DNA of 64,000 nucleotides from Bacteroidota bacterium (GTDB lineage Bacteria > Bacteroidota > Bacteroidia > AKYH767-A > OLB10), in the NCBI GenBank assembly GCA_023251535.1, contig JAHEYP010000005.1:1-64000 (forward strand), given 5' to 3'. Below the pieces are notes generated by a model that was not told the DNA's origin, made no database searches, and was given only the letters and a program-made list of their open reading frames with translations. The position numbers and the translations under genes were made by a program. Position 1 is the stretch's first letter; each line of letters opens with the position of its first letter. Below are positions 25,572-35,330 of the stretch, in pieces.

Positions 25572-28500
25572 TACTACCGGATACAGTATCAATTTCTTCC
25601 CAAACGCCATAAGCATTTAGTTTTTCAATTACATACTTTTCCACTCCCAGATCCCAATCAACATAGCGGGTCCATTTTAAAGAATTGGAAACCTCGGTTT
25701 GAATTGCTTTTAAAAGTATAGACGAGGCAACACCACTTTGTCCATCGGCAGCACTACAAATATTTTGCACTTCAATCTTATAAAAATAATTCTGATTATC
25801 TACATCCACATTATAGTCAGAATAATCATGAACTGTTTCAGGGACCGAAGCAATCAATTCGAAATGCACGTTATCAATAGATCTAAAAATATTATAACGA
25901 TCAACTAAATCAGGTCTATAAGATGGAGTACCCCACTCTGTTAAAACGAACAAATCATTTACAACAGTTGATCGAGTTACATCAACAATTTGCTTACCGA
26001 TATCACTAAACGGAGTTGCCGAAGCAGTATCACTCCAAGAATCGAAATTAGCATCACCACAAATTGCCAAAGCACGAATTTGGTAAGAGAACTCAGTAGG
26101 ACAATAAGCAGTAGTATCATCAAAGAGTGTTACTGATGAATCAACAGAAGTTAGAAGTTGGAATGACCCACCAACATCTTTACGATAGATTTCATATCCG
26201 CCAAAGTCGCAACCGATATAAGGAGACCAAGCTAAATTCACTTTCATAAATCCTGCGACAGCATTAAGCTCCATTGTAGCATGAGATTTCAATGCCGATA
26301 ATGGCTGACGATTGCCGCATCTATCAACAGCACTTACTTTATACTCATATGAGTTTTGTAATGTATTTAACCCGTTATCGATATACTCTGGTGCGGCACC
26401 TGAAATAGCGGCAGTGTTTTGAGAAATTGAAGCAATACTATCAAAGCTTGAAGTCGAAGAATTATATCTATAAACGACATAATAATCCATGTCTTGTTGC
26501 AAACACAACTGCCAATTTACTTTCACACTACTATTATCGACCACCGAAACTCTATAAATTCTCGTTGGAGGAGGCGGTAATTGATCGTAAACCGTAATTA
26601 AATCAAGCATTGAAATCGAGTCGGTGCAACCACCTTGATTTACAACCACCAAACTAGGAGTAAAACTTCCTGCTCCAGTGTAAACATAATTTGGATTTTG
26701 CAATGACGAAGTATCACCATTTCCAAAGTACCATAAGTAATTAGGATTATCGAGTCCGGAAGATTCATTTACAAAATTCACCGATAATGGATCACATCCC
26801 TCCTGAACATCGGTAGAAAAAGAAGCCTGAGGACTTAGCGAAACATGAACTGGAACGGGATCAACAATAGTATCAGAACAACCGCCATTATTTTTTGCGA
26901 TCAGAGTGATTTGATAGTCACCAGGAATAGCATATGTATAAGAAGGATTGCTACCAAATAAGATAGTTCCATCACCCATGAGCCAAATTAAAGAATCTGC
27001 TGAAGTTGCAAGCGAATTAAACGATACAGTTAATGGAGAACATCCAATTGAATCAGACTTCACAAACTGTGCATTAGGAGAAGCAGAAGTAGTAATTGGT
27101 TGTGGATAAGTAAAAATAGTAGAACATCCTGTAGCATCAATAGCATACAAAGAAACTACATAAGACCCTGTATCAGAATAAAGGTGAACAGGATTTTGAA
27201 TTGAATCAATTGTTCCATCTCCAAAATTCCATATCCAGCCTACCGCACCTGACGACAAATCACTAAATGTAACAGACAGAGGAGAACATCCTGAAATATT
27301 AGAAACTGCAAACTGAGGAATTGCACCGTTAACAGTAATATAATTTGTGCGAGTTAATGTATCAGAACAACCATTTGCGTTAGTAGCAATTAGCGTTACC
27401 GTATAAACACCAGGCGTTGAATAAATATGCGAAGGATTCATTAATGTAGAACTACTACCATCACCAAAGTCCCATTGCCATGTAACAGCATTTAACGAAG
27501 AGTCAGTGAAATTCACCATAAACGGCAAACAACCTGTTGTTGAATCAGCATTGAACAATGCAGTAGAAGTAAGAACAGACACGAGCGTATCAACATGCAA
27601 AGTATCGAAGCAACCTGATACAGATTCAACGATTAATTGCACATCATAAAACCCATCTACATTATAAGTATGCACAGGATTTTGCAAATTCGAAGTAGTT
27701 CCATCACCGAAATCCCATTGCCATGACAAAGGATTTATGGATGAATCGGCAAATGCAACAGTTGCAGGATTACAACCTCGTGTAAGACTAGGAGAAAAAG
27801 CAGCATCCGTAACTTGAATATTTGGTTTAGTGATTGACACTTTACAACCATTCACATCGGTAATTGTTAATGTAATAGGACTGGTTGGAGCTTTTAAATA
27901 AATATGACTTGGGCTTTGAACATCTGAAGTATCTCCATCGCCAAAATCCCAGCGCCAAGCTACTGCATCAACACTTAAATCTTGGAAGTTTATTGTTACC
28001 GGCAAGCAATTTTGACTTTGAACATAATTAAAGTTTGCCGATCGATTAGGAACATAAATAGCATTAGGAATTGTAATAGAACTACTACAAACATTTTTGA
28101 AAGCGGTTAATGTCACATCATGATACCCTAACTGTGTATAGTAATGATACAAACTATTTGCTGTAGATGTAGTACCATCACCGAATGACCATAACCAAGT
28201 ATCGCTGTTGGTACTTAAGTTATTAAAATAACTATACACCACCAAACAATTACTAGCAGGAGGAGTAAATGTAAACAATGCTTGAGGATCGAAAACTTCG
28301 ATTTGATAAGCCAATGGATAGTTTATAGTACAACCATTTATGTCAACAACATTTAAGCTAACATTAAACAAACCACTATCACTATAAACATGATATGGGT
28401 TTTTAACAGTTGAGAATGTACCATCACCAAAATCCCATTGATAAGATGCGAAATTAATATTACCCGCACTAAAATAAATGGAATCGCCAGCACAAGATCT

Positions 28501-31326
28501 TCTAGCACTCGATAATATTGGATTCGTAACATTTACCGAAAATGACTTCGCAACAAATGCACTACAACCATTAGTATCTGAAGAATTCAAACTTATTACA
28601 TAACTGGCATTAATACTTGGGTAGATGTGTGAAGCAGCAGCATTCGTTGAAGTTACTCCTCCTCCAAAATCCCACAAATAATTATTTGCAAGAGTAGGAG
28701 AACTAACATTAACAATTACTCCTGTACAAGTATTGGTAGTTGAGATATTAAAATCAGTTATTGGCTTCGTAATATAGTACCATTCATTCATAAAAACTGT
28801 ATCTACAATACCTCCATGAGTAACAATTGCAGAGACAACAAAAGTTCCACTATCAGAAAATGTGTGTTCAGGATTAAGATCGGTAGAAGTCACACCATCA
28901 CCAAAATCCCAAATAATAGAAGTTGTTCCTGGTAGTGGTGAAACGAAGTTAACAGTATAGGGTGCGCAATGGTATTGAATTGGAGGAGGTGGAATAGAAT
29001 CATTCCCGATAGAAGTTCCACCCGAACCTGTTGAGCCCATTGATACTGGCGGATAATTATATTGAAACTGGCAACTATCGTTTCCTATTGTTAATGAAAT
29101 AGTATATGGGCCAGTGCCTGTATAAATATGTGTTGGATTTTCCAATGTTGATGTTGAACCATCACCAAAATCCCACGACCACCAAGTTGCTTGGCTTGAA
29201 TTCGCATGAAACTGAGCATTAAAAGGAGGCACTGTATCAGCCGTAAAAAAGGAAGGTGAAGCACCAAGACCTGTAATATGAACTGCATTCGTTGCACTCA
29301 ATGTAGTTAAACAACCTGAAGCTGTTGTGACAGTCAAATTTATTGAATAGTATCCGGGTAAATTATAAAAATGAACAGGATTTTGTCCACTTCCACTTCC
29401 TCCATCGCCGAAACTCCAAGACCATGCAGAAACATTTTGAGTTGTATCATGGAAGTGAACTTGATAAGGCGGACAAGGATCAACAGTATAAGTAAATCCC
29501 GGATCACCAGCATCTATAATGAAAGTTTGAAAATCAGGAATTTTCATTTCGCACCCACCATTAGAGGCCCACATTGTTAATGATACAACGTAAGTTCCTG
29601 CAGCAGTATAAGTATGAAACGGATTCGAAAGAGTTGACGTAGTTCCATCACCAAAATCCCACAATACACTTGCCGATCCCGAAGCATCTGCAAGATTTAA
29701 AGAATAAGGTACACAACCATGAATAGGTGCTGGGGGAACAAAATTACTAACGTATGTATTAACGCTAATAGGTGTTGACAATGTAAAAGTGTCAGTACAT
29801 CCTTGTGCATTATAAGCAATCAACTTTGGATAAAATGTACCTTGATTAGCATATGTATGTGTTGGATGTTGAGAAGTACTACTTGTACCATCACCAAAAT
29901 CCCATAACCATGATACACTACCAAGCGATTGATTGGTGAAATTTACAATTAGCGGATTACAACCTGTAATAACATCAGTTTTAAACTTTGCAGTTGGACC
30001 AACCGCTGAAACATAATACCATCCATTTGCAGAAATATTCATACATCCGTTTGGACTTGTTGCTGTTAGAGATGGAACAAAATATCCAACTGAATCATAT
30101 ACGTGAGTCGGATTTAGAGCAGTAGAAGTTTGTCCGTCGCCAAAGTCCCAAAGCACAGTAAAATTACCTGCAGGAGATGTATTATTAAAAGTCACTGTTA
30201 ACGGAACGCATCCATTATAATTCGACATTGTAAAAGAAGGCATAGGAGATTGCTCAACTGAAACAGTGGGCATATGCACTAATTGAGAACATCCATTTGG
30301 ATATACAATAGTAAGAGTAGGATGATAAGTCCCGGGTAATGTATAAGTATAATATGAAATTCGTGTAGAAGATGTAAATCCATTATCAAAATCCCACAAA
30401 TAAGAAAGGCCGTTTGTTGTACTGCAAATAAAACTCATACTAAAAGGTGTACACCCAACTGAATCGCTCATAGAAACAACAGGTATAGGATTGCTCTTTA
30501 TTCGAACGCTATCAGAAAAATATGCTGTATCTGAACAACCAAAACTATTCGTAGTAATTAGACTTGCAAAATAACTTCCAGAATTATTGTAAGCATGAAC
30601 TGCTTGTGCTGAATTTGCAGTTTGTCCGTCGCCGAATTGCCACAACCAACTACTTACTTGCCCTGCACAGCTTCCACTAAAATGAAATACATGTTGACTG
30701 TCACAAGTAGAAAGAGAGTCGATCGAAACTGTAGCTATAGGTTGTGGATTAATAGTTACACTATTGTTTTGAATTTCAATATCACTACATCCAAATTGTT
30801 TATTGTAAACAATCAATTTTACATTAAACAAACCTGATGAAACATAAACATGCGAAGGATTAATAGTATTTGAAGTTGTACCATCACCAAAATCCCATAC
30901 ACATGAATCATAGTTTGCAGAAAGATTTGTAAACTGCACAACACCATAACCTTGACAAGTAACGCCACCGGAAATAGAAAAAGAAGCTACAGGATTTTGT
31001 ACTACTGAAATATTATAAGAATAAGTTGAAGTAAGTCCTGAAGCAGAAGTCACCGTTAACGATGAAGAATAACTTCCTGCTTGCGTATAAATATTACTTG
31101 GACTTTGTTGAGTAGACGTATTTCCATTTCCGAAATTCCAAAAATAACTTACTGCATTTTGTGAAGTATTCGTAAACTGAACATTTAAAGGACTACATCC
31201 TTGACCTGCGGAAACCTGAAATGAAGCTACGGGAGTCTGAGCAATTGCAAATGCATGCAATAGCATCAAACCTGATAATACCAGGAATCGGTAAAACGTA
31301 ACATTTATGCCGCAATTTGGCTTCAT
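25549..31326 (-). CDS. Giant PKD-repeat surface protein, C-terminally truncated
   Basis: 1925 aa. Signal peptide at residues about 8-29 (FLVLSGLMLLHAFAIAQ). Then 19 PKD domains of about 85 aa, counted by their WxFGDG-type motif (WNFGNG, VWDFGDG, LWQFGDG and so on). Then four fibronectin type III-like domains from about 1590, each with a Y(V/E/N)(V/I)(Y/F)R strand. The fourth opens LKWTRYVDWDLGVEKYVIEK and stops at EWEEK, roughly halfway through the fold. Proteins of this build normally finish the domain and carry a gliding-motility-associated type B T9SS sorting domain; neither is present. Without it the protein may not be exported through the T9SS or anchored. The stop overlaps the BrkB gene by 23 bp. 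Probably an adhesin or gliding-related protein in origin. Confidence 0.88.
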   Translation of the reverse strand: MKPNCGINVTFYRFLVLSGLMLLHAFAIAQTPVASFQVSAGQGCSPLNVQFTNTSQNAVSYFWNFGNGNTSTQQSPSNIYTQAGSYSSSLTVTSASGLTSTYSYNISVVQNPVASFSISGGVTCQGYGVVQFTNLSANYDSCVWDFGDGTTSNTINPSHVYVSSGLFNVKLIVYNKQFGCSDIEIQNNSVTINPQPIATVSIDSLSTCDSQHVFHFSGSCAGQVSSWLWQFGDGQTANSAQAVHAYNNSGSYFASLITTNSFGCSDTAYFSDSVRIKSNPIPVVSMSDSVGCTPFSMSFICSTTNGLSYLWDFDNGFTSSTRISYYTYTLPGTYHPTLTIVYPNGCSQLVHMPTVSVEQSPMPSFTMSNYNGCVPLTVTFNNTSPAGNFTVLWDFGDGQTSTALNPTHVYDSVGYFVPSLTATSPNGCMNISANGWYYVSAVGPTAKFKTDVITGCNPLIVNFTNQSLGSVSWLWDFGDGTSSTSQHPTHTYANQGTFYPKLIAYNAQGCTDTFTLSTPISVNTYVSNFVPPAPIHGCVPYSLNLADASGSASVLWDFGDGTTSTLSNPFHTYTAAGTYVVSLTMWASNGGCEMKIPDFQTFIIDAGDPGFTYTVDPCPPYQVHFHDTTQNVSAWSWSFGDGGSGSGQNPVHFYNLPGYYSINLTVTTASGCLTTLSATNAVHITGLGASPSFFTADTVPPFNAQFHANSSQATWWSWDFGDGSTSTLENPTHIYTGTGPYTISLTIGNDSCQFQYNYPPVSMGSTGSGGTSIGNDSIPPPPIQYHCAPYTVNFVSPLPGTTSIIWDFGDGVTSTDLNPEHTFSDSGTFVVSAIVTHGGIVDTVFMNEWYYITKPITDFNISTTNTCTGVIVNVSSPTLANNYLWDFGGGVTSTNAAASHIYPSINASYVISLNSSDTNGCSAFVAKSFSVNVTNPILSSARRSCAGDSIYFSAGNINFASYQWDFGDGTFSTVKNPYHVYSDSGLFNVSLNVVDINGCTINYPLAYQIEVFDPQALFTFTPPASNCLVVYSYFNNLSTNSDTWLWSFGDGTTSTANSLYHYYTQLGYHDVTLTAFKNVCSSSITIPNAIYVPNRSANFNYVQSQNCLPVTINFQDLSVDAVAWRWDFGDGDTSDVQSPSHIYLKAPTSPITLTITDVNGCKVSITKPNIQVTDAAFSPSLTRGCNPATVAFADSSINPLSWQWDFGDGTTSNLQNPVHTYNVDGFYDVQLIVESVSGCFDTLHVDTLVSVLTSTALFNADSTTGCLPFMVNFTDSSLNAVTWQWDFGDGSSSTLMNPSHIYSTPGVYTVTLIATNANGCSDTLTRTNYITVNGAIPQFAVSNISGCSPLSVTFSDLSSGAVGWIWNFGDGTIDSIQNPVHLYSDTGSYVVSLYAIDATGCSTIFTYPQPITTSASPNAQFVKSDSIGCSPLTVSFNSLATSADSLIWLMGDGTILFGSNPSYTYAIPGDYQITLIAKNNGGCSDTIVDPVPVHVSLSPQASFSTDVQEGCDPLSVNFVNESSGLDNPNYLWYFGNGDTSSLQNPNYVYTGAGSFTPSLVVVNQGGCTDSISMLDLITVYDQLPPPPTRIYRVSVVDNSSVKVNWQLCLQQDMDYYVVYRYNSSTSSFDSIASISQNTAAISGAAPEYIDNGLNTLQNSYEYKVSAVDRCGNRQPLSALKSHATMELNAVAGFMKVNLAWSPYIGCDFGGYEIYRKDVGGSFQLLTSVDSSVTLFDDTTAYCPTEFSYQIRALAICGDANFDSWSDTASATPFSDIGKQIVDVTRSTVVNDLFVLTEWGTPSYRPDLVDRYNIFRSIDNVHFELIASVPETVHDYSDYNVDVDNQNYFYKIEVQNICSAADGQSGVASSILLKAIQTEVSNSLKWTRYVDWDLGVEKYVIEKLNAYGVWEEIDTVSGSITEWEEK
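26590..31240 (-). repeat. Tandem PKD-encoding repeats within the giant gene
   Basis: Nineteen units of about 255 bp encode the PKD domains. Around each WDFGDG codon block the DNA is nearly identical, for example CCATCACCAAAATCCCA on the plus strand near 28420, 28900, 29160, 29650, 29890 and 30880. Such units could recombine and change copy number; they are also a likely place for assembly error. Confidence 0.75.
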
Positions 31327-31534
31327 AGGGGGTTTAAATATGCACCATGATACGAATGGAGAGGAGAAATGTTCCCGATTCCTTTAAATTAAGACGTTTT
31401 CGTCTAAAAATCAGCCCTATTCAGCGTAGGATAACGCATGTAAGAAATAAGTAAAATTCACAATGAATTGAATTTGAAGGTCATTTTTTAACGCTGAATT
31501 ACAGCATTTTAACAATCCGCAAGCTTGTTCTTGT

Positions 31535-31542
31535 TACCTTTG
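31535..31542 (+). promoter_or_regulatory. Putative -7 element of uvrA
   Basis: TACCTTTG matches TAnnTTTG and lies 34 bases before the uvrA ATG at 31577. The 250-bp gap 31327-31576 between the divergent PKD and uvrA genes holds no other element I recognise, and I found no TAnnTTTG for the PKD gene. No SOS-box-like palindrome was recognisable. Confidence 0.4.
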
Positions 31543-31576
31543 GCGTTCTTAAAAATCGTGTAAGGTTTAAGCAAAT

Positions 31577-34417
31577 ATGTTATCGGAAGAAGAATGGGTT
31601 GAAGTTTACGGGGCCAGGGTTCACAACTTACAAAATGTGGATGTTGTTTTCCCTCGAAATAAACTGGTTGTAATTACGGGATTGAGCGGAAGCGGTAAAA
31701 GTTCGTTAGCGTTCGATACTATCTATGCAGAAGGTCAACGTAGGTATATGGAGACTTTTTCGGCATATGCCCGACAGTTTTTAGGTAATCTAGAAAGGCC
31801 TGATGTCGACAAGATAAAAGGACTTAGTCCTGTTATTTCGATTGAACAAAAAACAACTAATACCAACCCTCGATCAACTGTTGGTACAGTTACTGAGATT
31901 TATGACTTTATGCGTTTGCTATTTGCAAGAGCATCGGATGCGTATTCTTATTTGACAGGAGAAAAGATGATCCGTATGACGGATGATCAAATCCAAGAAG
32001 TAGTATTCACCAATTACGACGGGAAAAGTATTTTACTACTTGCTCCAGTTGTAAAAGGAAGAAAAGGGCATTATCGTGAACTCTTCCAGCAAATCGCTCA
32101 AATGGGATTTGTTCGTGTACGCATTGATGGAGTATTAACAGAGATTAAGCGAGGACTTCAAGCAGATCGATATAAAACCCATGACATTGAAATAGTAGTA
32201 GATCGACTGGTAGTAGAAGAAGACTCACGGCAACGCATATCCGACAGCATTAAAACCACTTTAAAGCACGGAAAGGGATCGATGATGGTGCTCGACGAAA
32301 AAAATGACAAAGTGCGTCATTTGAGTCAGCATTTAATGTGTCCTACATCAGGAATATCATATGATGAGCCTGCACCAAATTCATTTTCTTTCAATTCTCC
32401 TTATGGCGCATGTCCGAAATGCAATGGACTAGGAACAATTCCAGAAGTAGATATAAAAACAGTTATCCCCGACCCTACTCGCAACATTAAGCAAGGCGGA
32501 ATTGCGCCACTTGGCGATTACAAAGACAACTGGATCTATCAGCAAATAGCAGCTATTGGGAAACGCTTCGGATTCACCTTAACAACACCCATCAAAGATA
32601 TTCCTGAAGAAGCATTGAATATTATTCTTTATGGATCGAACGAAATCTTTACAGTTGACAAAGAATATACACCAGGAAGCGTAAGCAGTTATAATTTAAG
32701 TTTTGATGGGATTGCGAGCTTCATTGCAGCACAACTTGACGATGAATATTCGTCGGGCAAAATGAAAAAATGGGCTCAAGGATTCATGACGTACGTAACA
32801 TGTCATGAATGTAAAGGCACTAGACTAAAACAAGAAGCACTCAACTTTAAAATTGACGGCAAGCATATTGCAGATTTAGCCGGAATGGATATAATAGCTC
32901 TTTACGAGTGGGGAAATACAATCGAGAAAAAACTCTCGAAGAAACAACTCACCATTGCGAAAGAAGTATTAAAAGAAATCAATAAACGAATAAAATTCTT
33001 ACTCGATGTTGGTTTAGATTATCTGACATTAAACCGAAGTGCAAGAACATTGTCGGGAGGAGAATCGCAGCGTATACGACTGGCAACTCAAATTGGATCG
33101 CAACTAGTTGGAGTAATGTATATTCTAGATGAACCAAGTATTGGATTACATCAAAGAGACAATGTACGTCTCATCAATTCGCTTAAAAACTTGCGCGACA
33201 TCGGCAACTCGGTTATTGTTGTTGAGCACGATAGAGAGACCATAATGGCTGCTGATCATGTTATTGACATTGGACATGGTGCAGGAATTCACGGAGGAAG
33301 AATTGTTGCTAGTTGTAAGCCAGAAGACATTGCAAAGCATGATTCACTCACGGCAAAATATTTGTCGGGAGAGATTCAAATAAGATTTGGAGAACGCAGA
33401 AAAGGCAATGGTTACAGCATTGAACTTACGGGTTGCAAAGGCAACAATTTAAAGAACATAAATGTATCATTCCCACTCGGAAAATTAATATGTGTAACAG
33501 GAGTTTCGGGAAGTGGAAAATCGACACTTATTAACGAGACCCTCTACCCTATTTTAAATCAACATTTCTACAGATCGCATCAAAAACCACTTAACTACAA
33601 AACGGTAAAAGGGCTTGAGCATGTCGACAAAGTAATTGAAATTGATCAATCGCCAATTGGAAGAACGCCTCGATCAAATCCTGCTACCTACACTGGAGTA
33701 TTTAGTGATATAAGAAATCTCTTTGCACAAATGAACGAAGCGAAAATCAGAGGGTATCCTCCGGGTTGGTTTTCATTCAATGTAAAAGGCGGACGTTGCG
33801 AGACATGTCAAGGAGCAGGAATGCGTGTTATTGAAATGAACTTCTTACCTGATGTGAATGTGTTGTGCGAAACCTGCAATGGCAAACGCTATAACAGAGA
33901 AATTCTTGATGTGCGATACAGAGGAAAATCAATCAACGATGTATTAAACATGAGCATCGAACAAGCGGTTGAATTTTTCGAGAACATGCCATCGATACTT
34001 CATAAAATCAAAACACTTAAAGAAGTAGGATTAGGATATATCACATTAGGACAACAAAGTACTACACTATCGGGAGGAGAAGCGCAACGTGTAAAACTTG
34101 CGACTGAGCTATCGAAAAAAGATACAGGAAACACCTTCTACATACTTGATGAGCCAACAACTGGATTACACTTCGAGGACGTAAGAATACTACTCGACGT
34201 TTTAAACAAATTGGTTGAAAAAGGCAATACTGTATTGGTAATTGAGCATAATATGGATGTTATAAAAATGGCTGATCATATTATTGATATTGGTCCAGAA
34301 GGAGGTTCAAGAGGAGGAAATGTAATCTGCAAAGGAACACCTGAAGAAGTAATAAAATCAAAAGAATCGATTACAGCCAAATACCTTAAAGAAGAACTTG
34401 ATCTTTTAAAAAGATAA
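31577..34417 (+). CDS. uvrA: Excinuclease ABC subunit A
   Basis: 946 aa, full length. UvrA dimers scan DNA for bulky lesions and load UvrB in nucleotide excision repair. Two ABC ATPase modules: Walker A GLSGSGKSSLAFDTI (about 34-48) and GVSGSGKSTLINETL (about 641-655), signatures LSGGESQRIRLA and LSGGEAQRVKLA, Walker B ILDEPSIGLHQRD and ILDEPTTGLHFED. Zinc modules: the first knuckle reads CPTS at about 255 where many UvrA have CxxC, with ACPKCNGLG as the second half; the C-terminal module CETCQGAG ... CETCNGKRY is intact. VTCHECKGTRL is also present. The CPTS variant is, to my knowledge, usual for Bacteroidota. Followed by a LOG-family gene after 44 bp. Confidence 0.97.
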   Translation: MLSEEEWVEVYGARVHNLQNVDVVFPRNKLVVITGLSGSGKSSLAFDTIYAEGQRRYMETFSAYARQFLGNLERPDVDKIKGLSPVISIEQKTTNTNPRSTVGTVTEIYDFMRLLFARASDAYSYLTGEKMIRMTDDQIQEVVFTNYDGKSILLLAPVVKGRKGHYRELFQQIAQMGFVRVRIDGVLTEIKRGLQADRYKTHDIEIVVDRLVVEEDSRQRISDSIKTTLKHGKGSMMVLDEKNDKVRHLSQHLMCPTSGISYDEPAPNSFSFNSPYGACPKCNGLGTIPEVDIKTVIPDPTRNIKQGGIAPLGDYKDNWIYQQIAAIGKRFGFTLTTPIKDIPEEALNIILYGSNEIFTVDKEYTPGSVSSYNLSFDGIASFIAAQLDDEYSSGKMKKWAQGFMTYVTCHECKGTRLKQEALNFKIDGKHIADLAGMDIIALYEWGNTIEKKLSKKQLTIAKEVLKEINKRIKFLLDVGLDYLTLNRSARTLSGGESQRIRLATQIGSQLVGVMYILDEPSIGLHQRDNVRLINSLKNLRDIGNSVIVVEHDRETIMAADHVIDIGHGAGIHGGRIVASCKPEDIAKHDSLTAKYLSGEIQIRFGERRKGNGYSIELTGCKGNNLKNINVSFPLGKLICVTGVSGSGKSTLINETLYPILNQHFYRSHQKPLNYKTVKGLEHVDKVIEIDQSPIGRTPRSNPATYTGVFSDIRNLFAQMNEAKIRGYPPGWFSFNVKGGRCETCQGAGMRVIEMNFLPDVNVLCETCNGKRYNREILDVRYRGKSINDVLNMSIEQAVEFFENMPSILHKIKTLKEVGLGYITLGQQSTTLSGGEAQRVKLATELSKKDTGNTFYILDEPTTGLHFEDVRILLDVLNKLVEKGNTVLVIEHNMDVIKMADHIIDIGPEGGSRGGNVICKGTPEEVIKSKESITAKYLKEELDLLKR

Positions 34418-34461
34418 CCTTTCAGCATTTTACACGTAAAAAGTATTTACAATTAGTCACA

Positions 34462-35169
34462 ATGAATACAGAAGAAGCTAAAATACGCCGGGCATTTACT
34501 GAAAAAGACTGGCAAGAAATAAAAGCCCAAGACACTTGGCAAATTTTCAAAATCATGGCAGAGTTCGTTGAAGGTTTTGAAAAAATGAGTAAGATAGGTC
34601 CTTGTGTTTCTATCTTCGGATCAGCGCGCACTGCACCCGAAAACAAGTACTATTTACTAGCTGAAGAAATCGCATTCCAACTCACCAAAGAAGGATATGG
34701 AGTTATTACCGGTGGTGGTCCCGGAATTATGGAAGCCGCTAATAAAGGAGCACAAAAAGCGAAGGGTAAATCAGTAGGATTGAATATCAAGTTACCATTC
34801 GAACAAACTCCCAACCCTTATATTGACTTTGACAAAAGCATTACGTTCGATTACTTTTTTGTAAGAAAACTGATGTTTATCAAATATGCTCAAGGGTTTA
34901 TTGTATTACCTGGAGGATTTGGAACGATGGATGAACTGTTCGAATCACTTACACTAATACAAACAAAAAAAATTGCTCGCTTCCCTATTGTATTGGTTGG
35001 GAAAGACTATTGGGGCGGACTAGAAGAGTGGATTAGAAATGTACTTATCACAGAGAAATACATCAATCCTGAAGACACTAAACTATTTACAGTTGTTGAT
35101 ACTGCAGAAGATGCGGTTGCGGTAATAGATTCTTTCTATTCGAAGTATCTATTAAAGCCAAACTTCTAA
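34462..35169 (+). CDS. LOG-family protein (TIGR00730-type Rossmann fold)
   Basis: 235 aa. LOG-like enzymes cleave cytokinin riboside monophosphates or other nucleoside monophosphates, releasing ribose 5-phosphate; many bacterial members have unproven substrates. Motifs: VSIFGSARTAPEN (about 49-61), ITGGGPGIMEAANKGA, and the hallmark PGGFGTMDELFE. The start ATG at 34462 gives an N-terminal helix-rich lead of 45 aa. Lies after uvrA and ends before a strong terminator, so it may be read from the uvrA promoter. The cytoplasmic role is inferred from lack of signal or membrane segments. Confidence 0.9.
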   Translation: MNTEEAKIRRAFTEKDWQEIKAQDTWQIFKIMAEFVEGFEKMSKIGPCVSIFGSARTAPENKYYLLAEEIAFQLTKEGYGVITGGGPGIMEAANKGAQKAKGKSVGLNIKLPFEQTPNPYIDFDKSITFDYFFVRKLMFIKYAQGFIVLPGGFGTMDELFESLTLIQTKKIARFPIVLVGKDYWGGLEEWIRNVLITEKYINPEDTKLFTVVDTAEDAVAVIDSFYSKYLLKPNF

Positions 35170-35193
35170 GAAATAAAATTACAATCTTGAAAG

Positions 35194-35222
35194 GAGCTCC
35201 GAAATCGGAGCTCTTTTTTTTT
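35194..35222 (+). terminator. Rho-independent terminator after uvrA and the LOG gene
   Basis: GAGCTCCG (35194-35201) pairs with CGGAGCTC (35206-35213), four-base loop AAAT, then nine T. A textbook terminator 24 bp after the stop at 35169. Confidence 0.92.
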
Positions 35223-35330
35223 GTAAGGTTTTGCCACTTTTTGCACGGTTTTAGGGCCTTAAGCAGTATACACCCTGAAACATAGACTATCCTTTCTGAG
35301 TAAAAACAGATATCAAAAACTCAAAGGTTC

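Noticed and set aside
25253-25612. 119-codon plus-strand frame overlapping the end of the BrkB gene
   Set aside because: It is a frame shadow: the BrkB frame carries conserved motifs through this region (GYELN), while the alternative protein is low in hydrophobic core and matches nothing.
26590-31240. Regularly spaced repeats that could suggest a CRISPR array
   Set aside because: The period is about 255 bp and the repeats encode PKD domains in one long open frame, with no short direct repeats and unique spacers.
31327-31576. SOS-type operator before uvrA
   Set aside because: No palindrome resembling a LexA site was visible; only a -7-like element could be supported.
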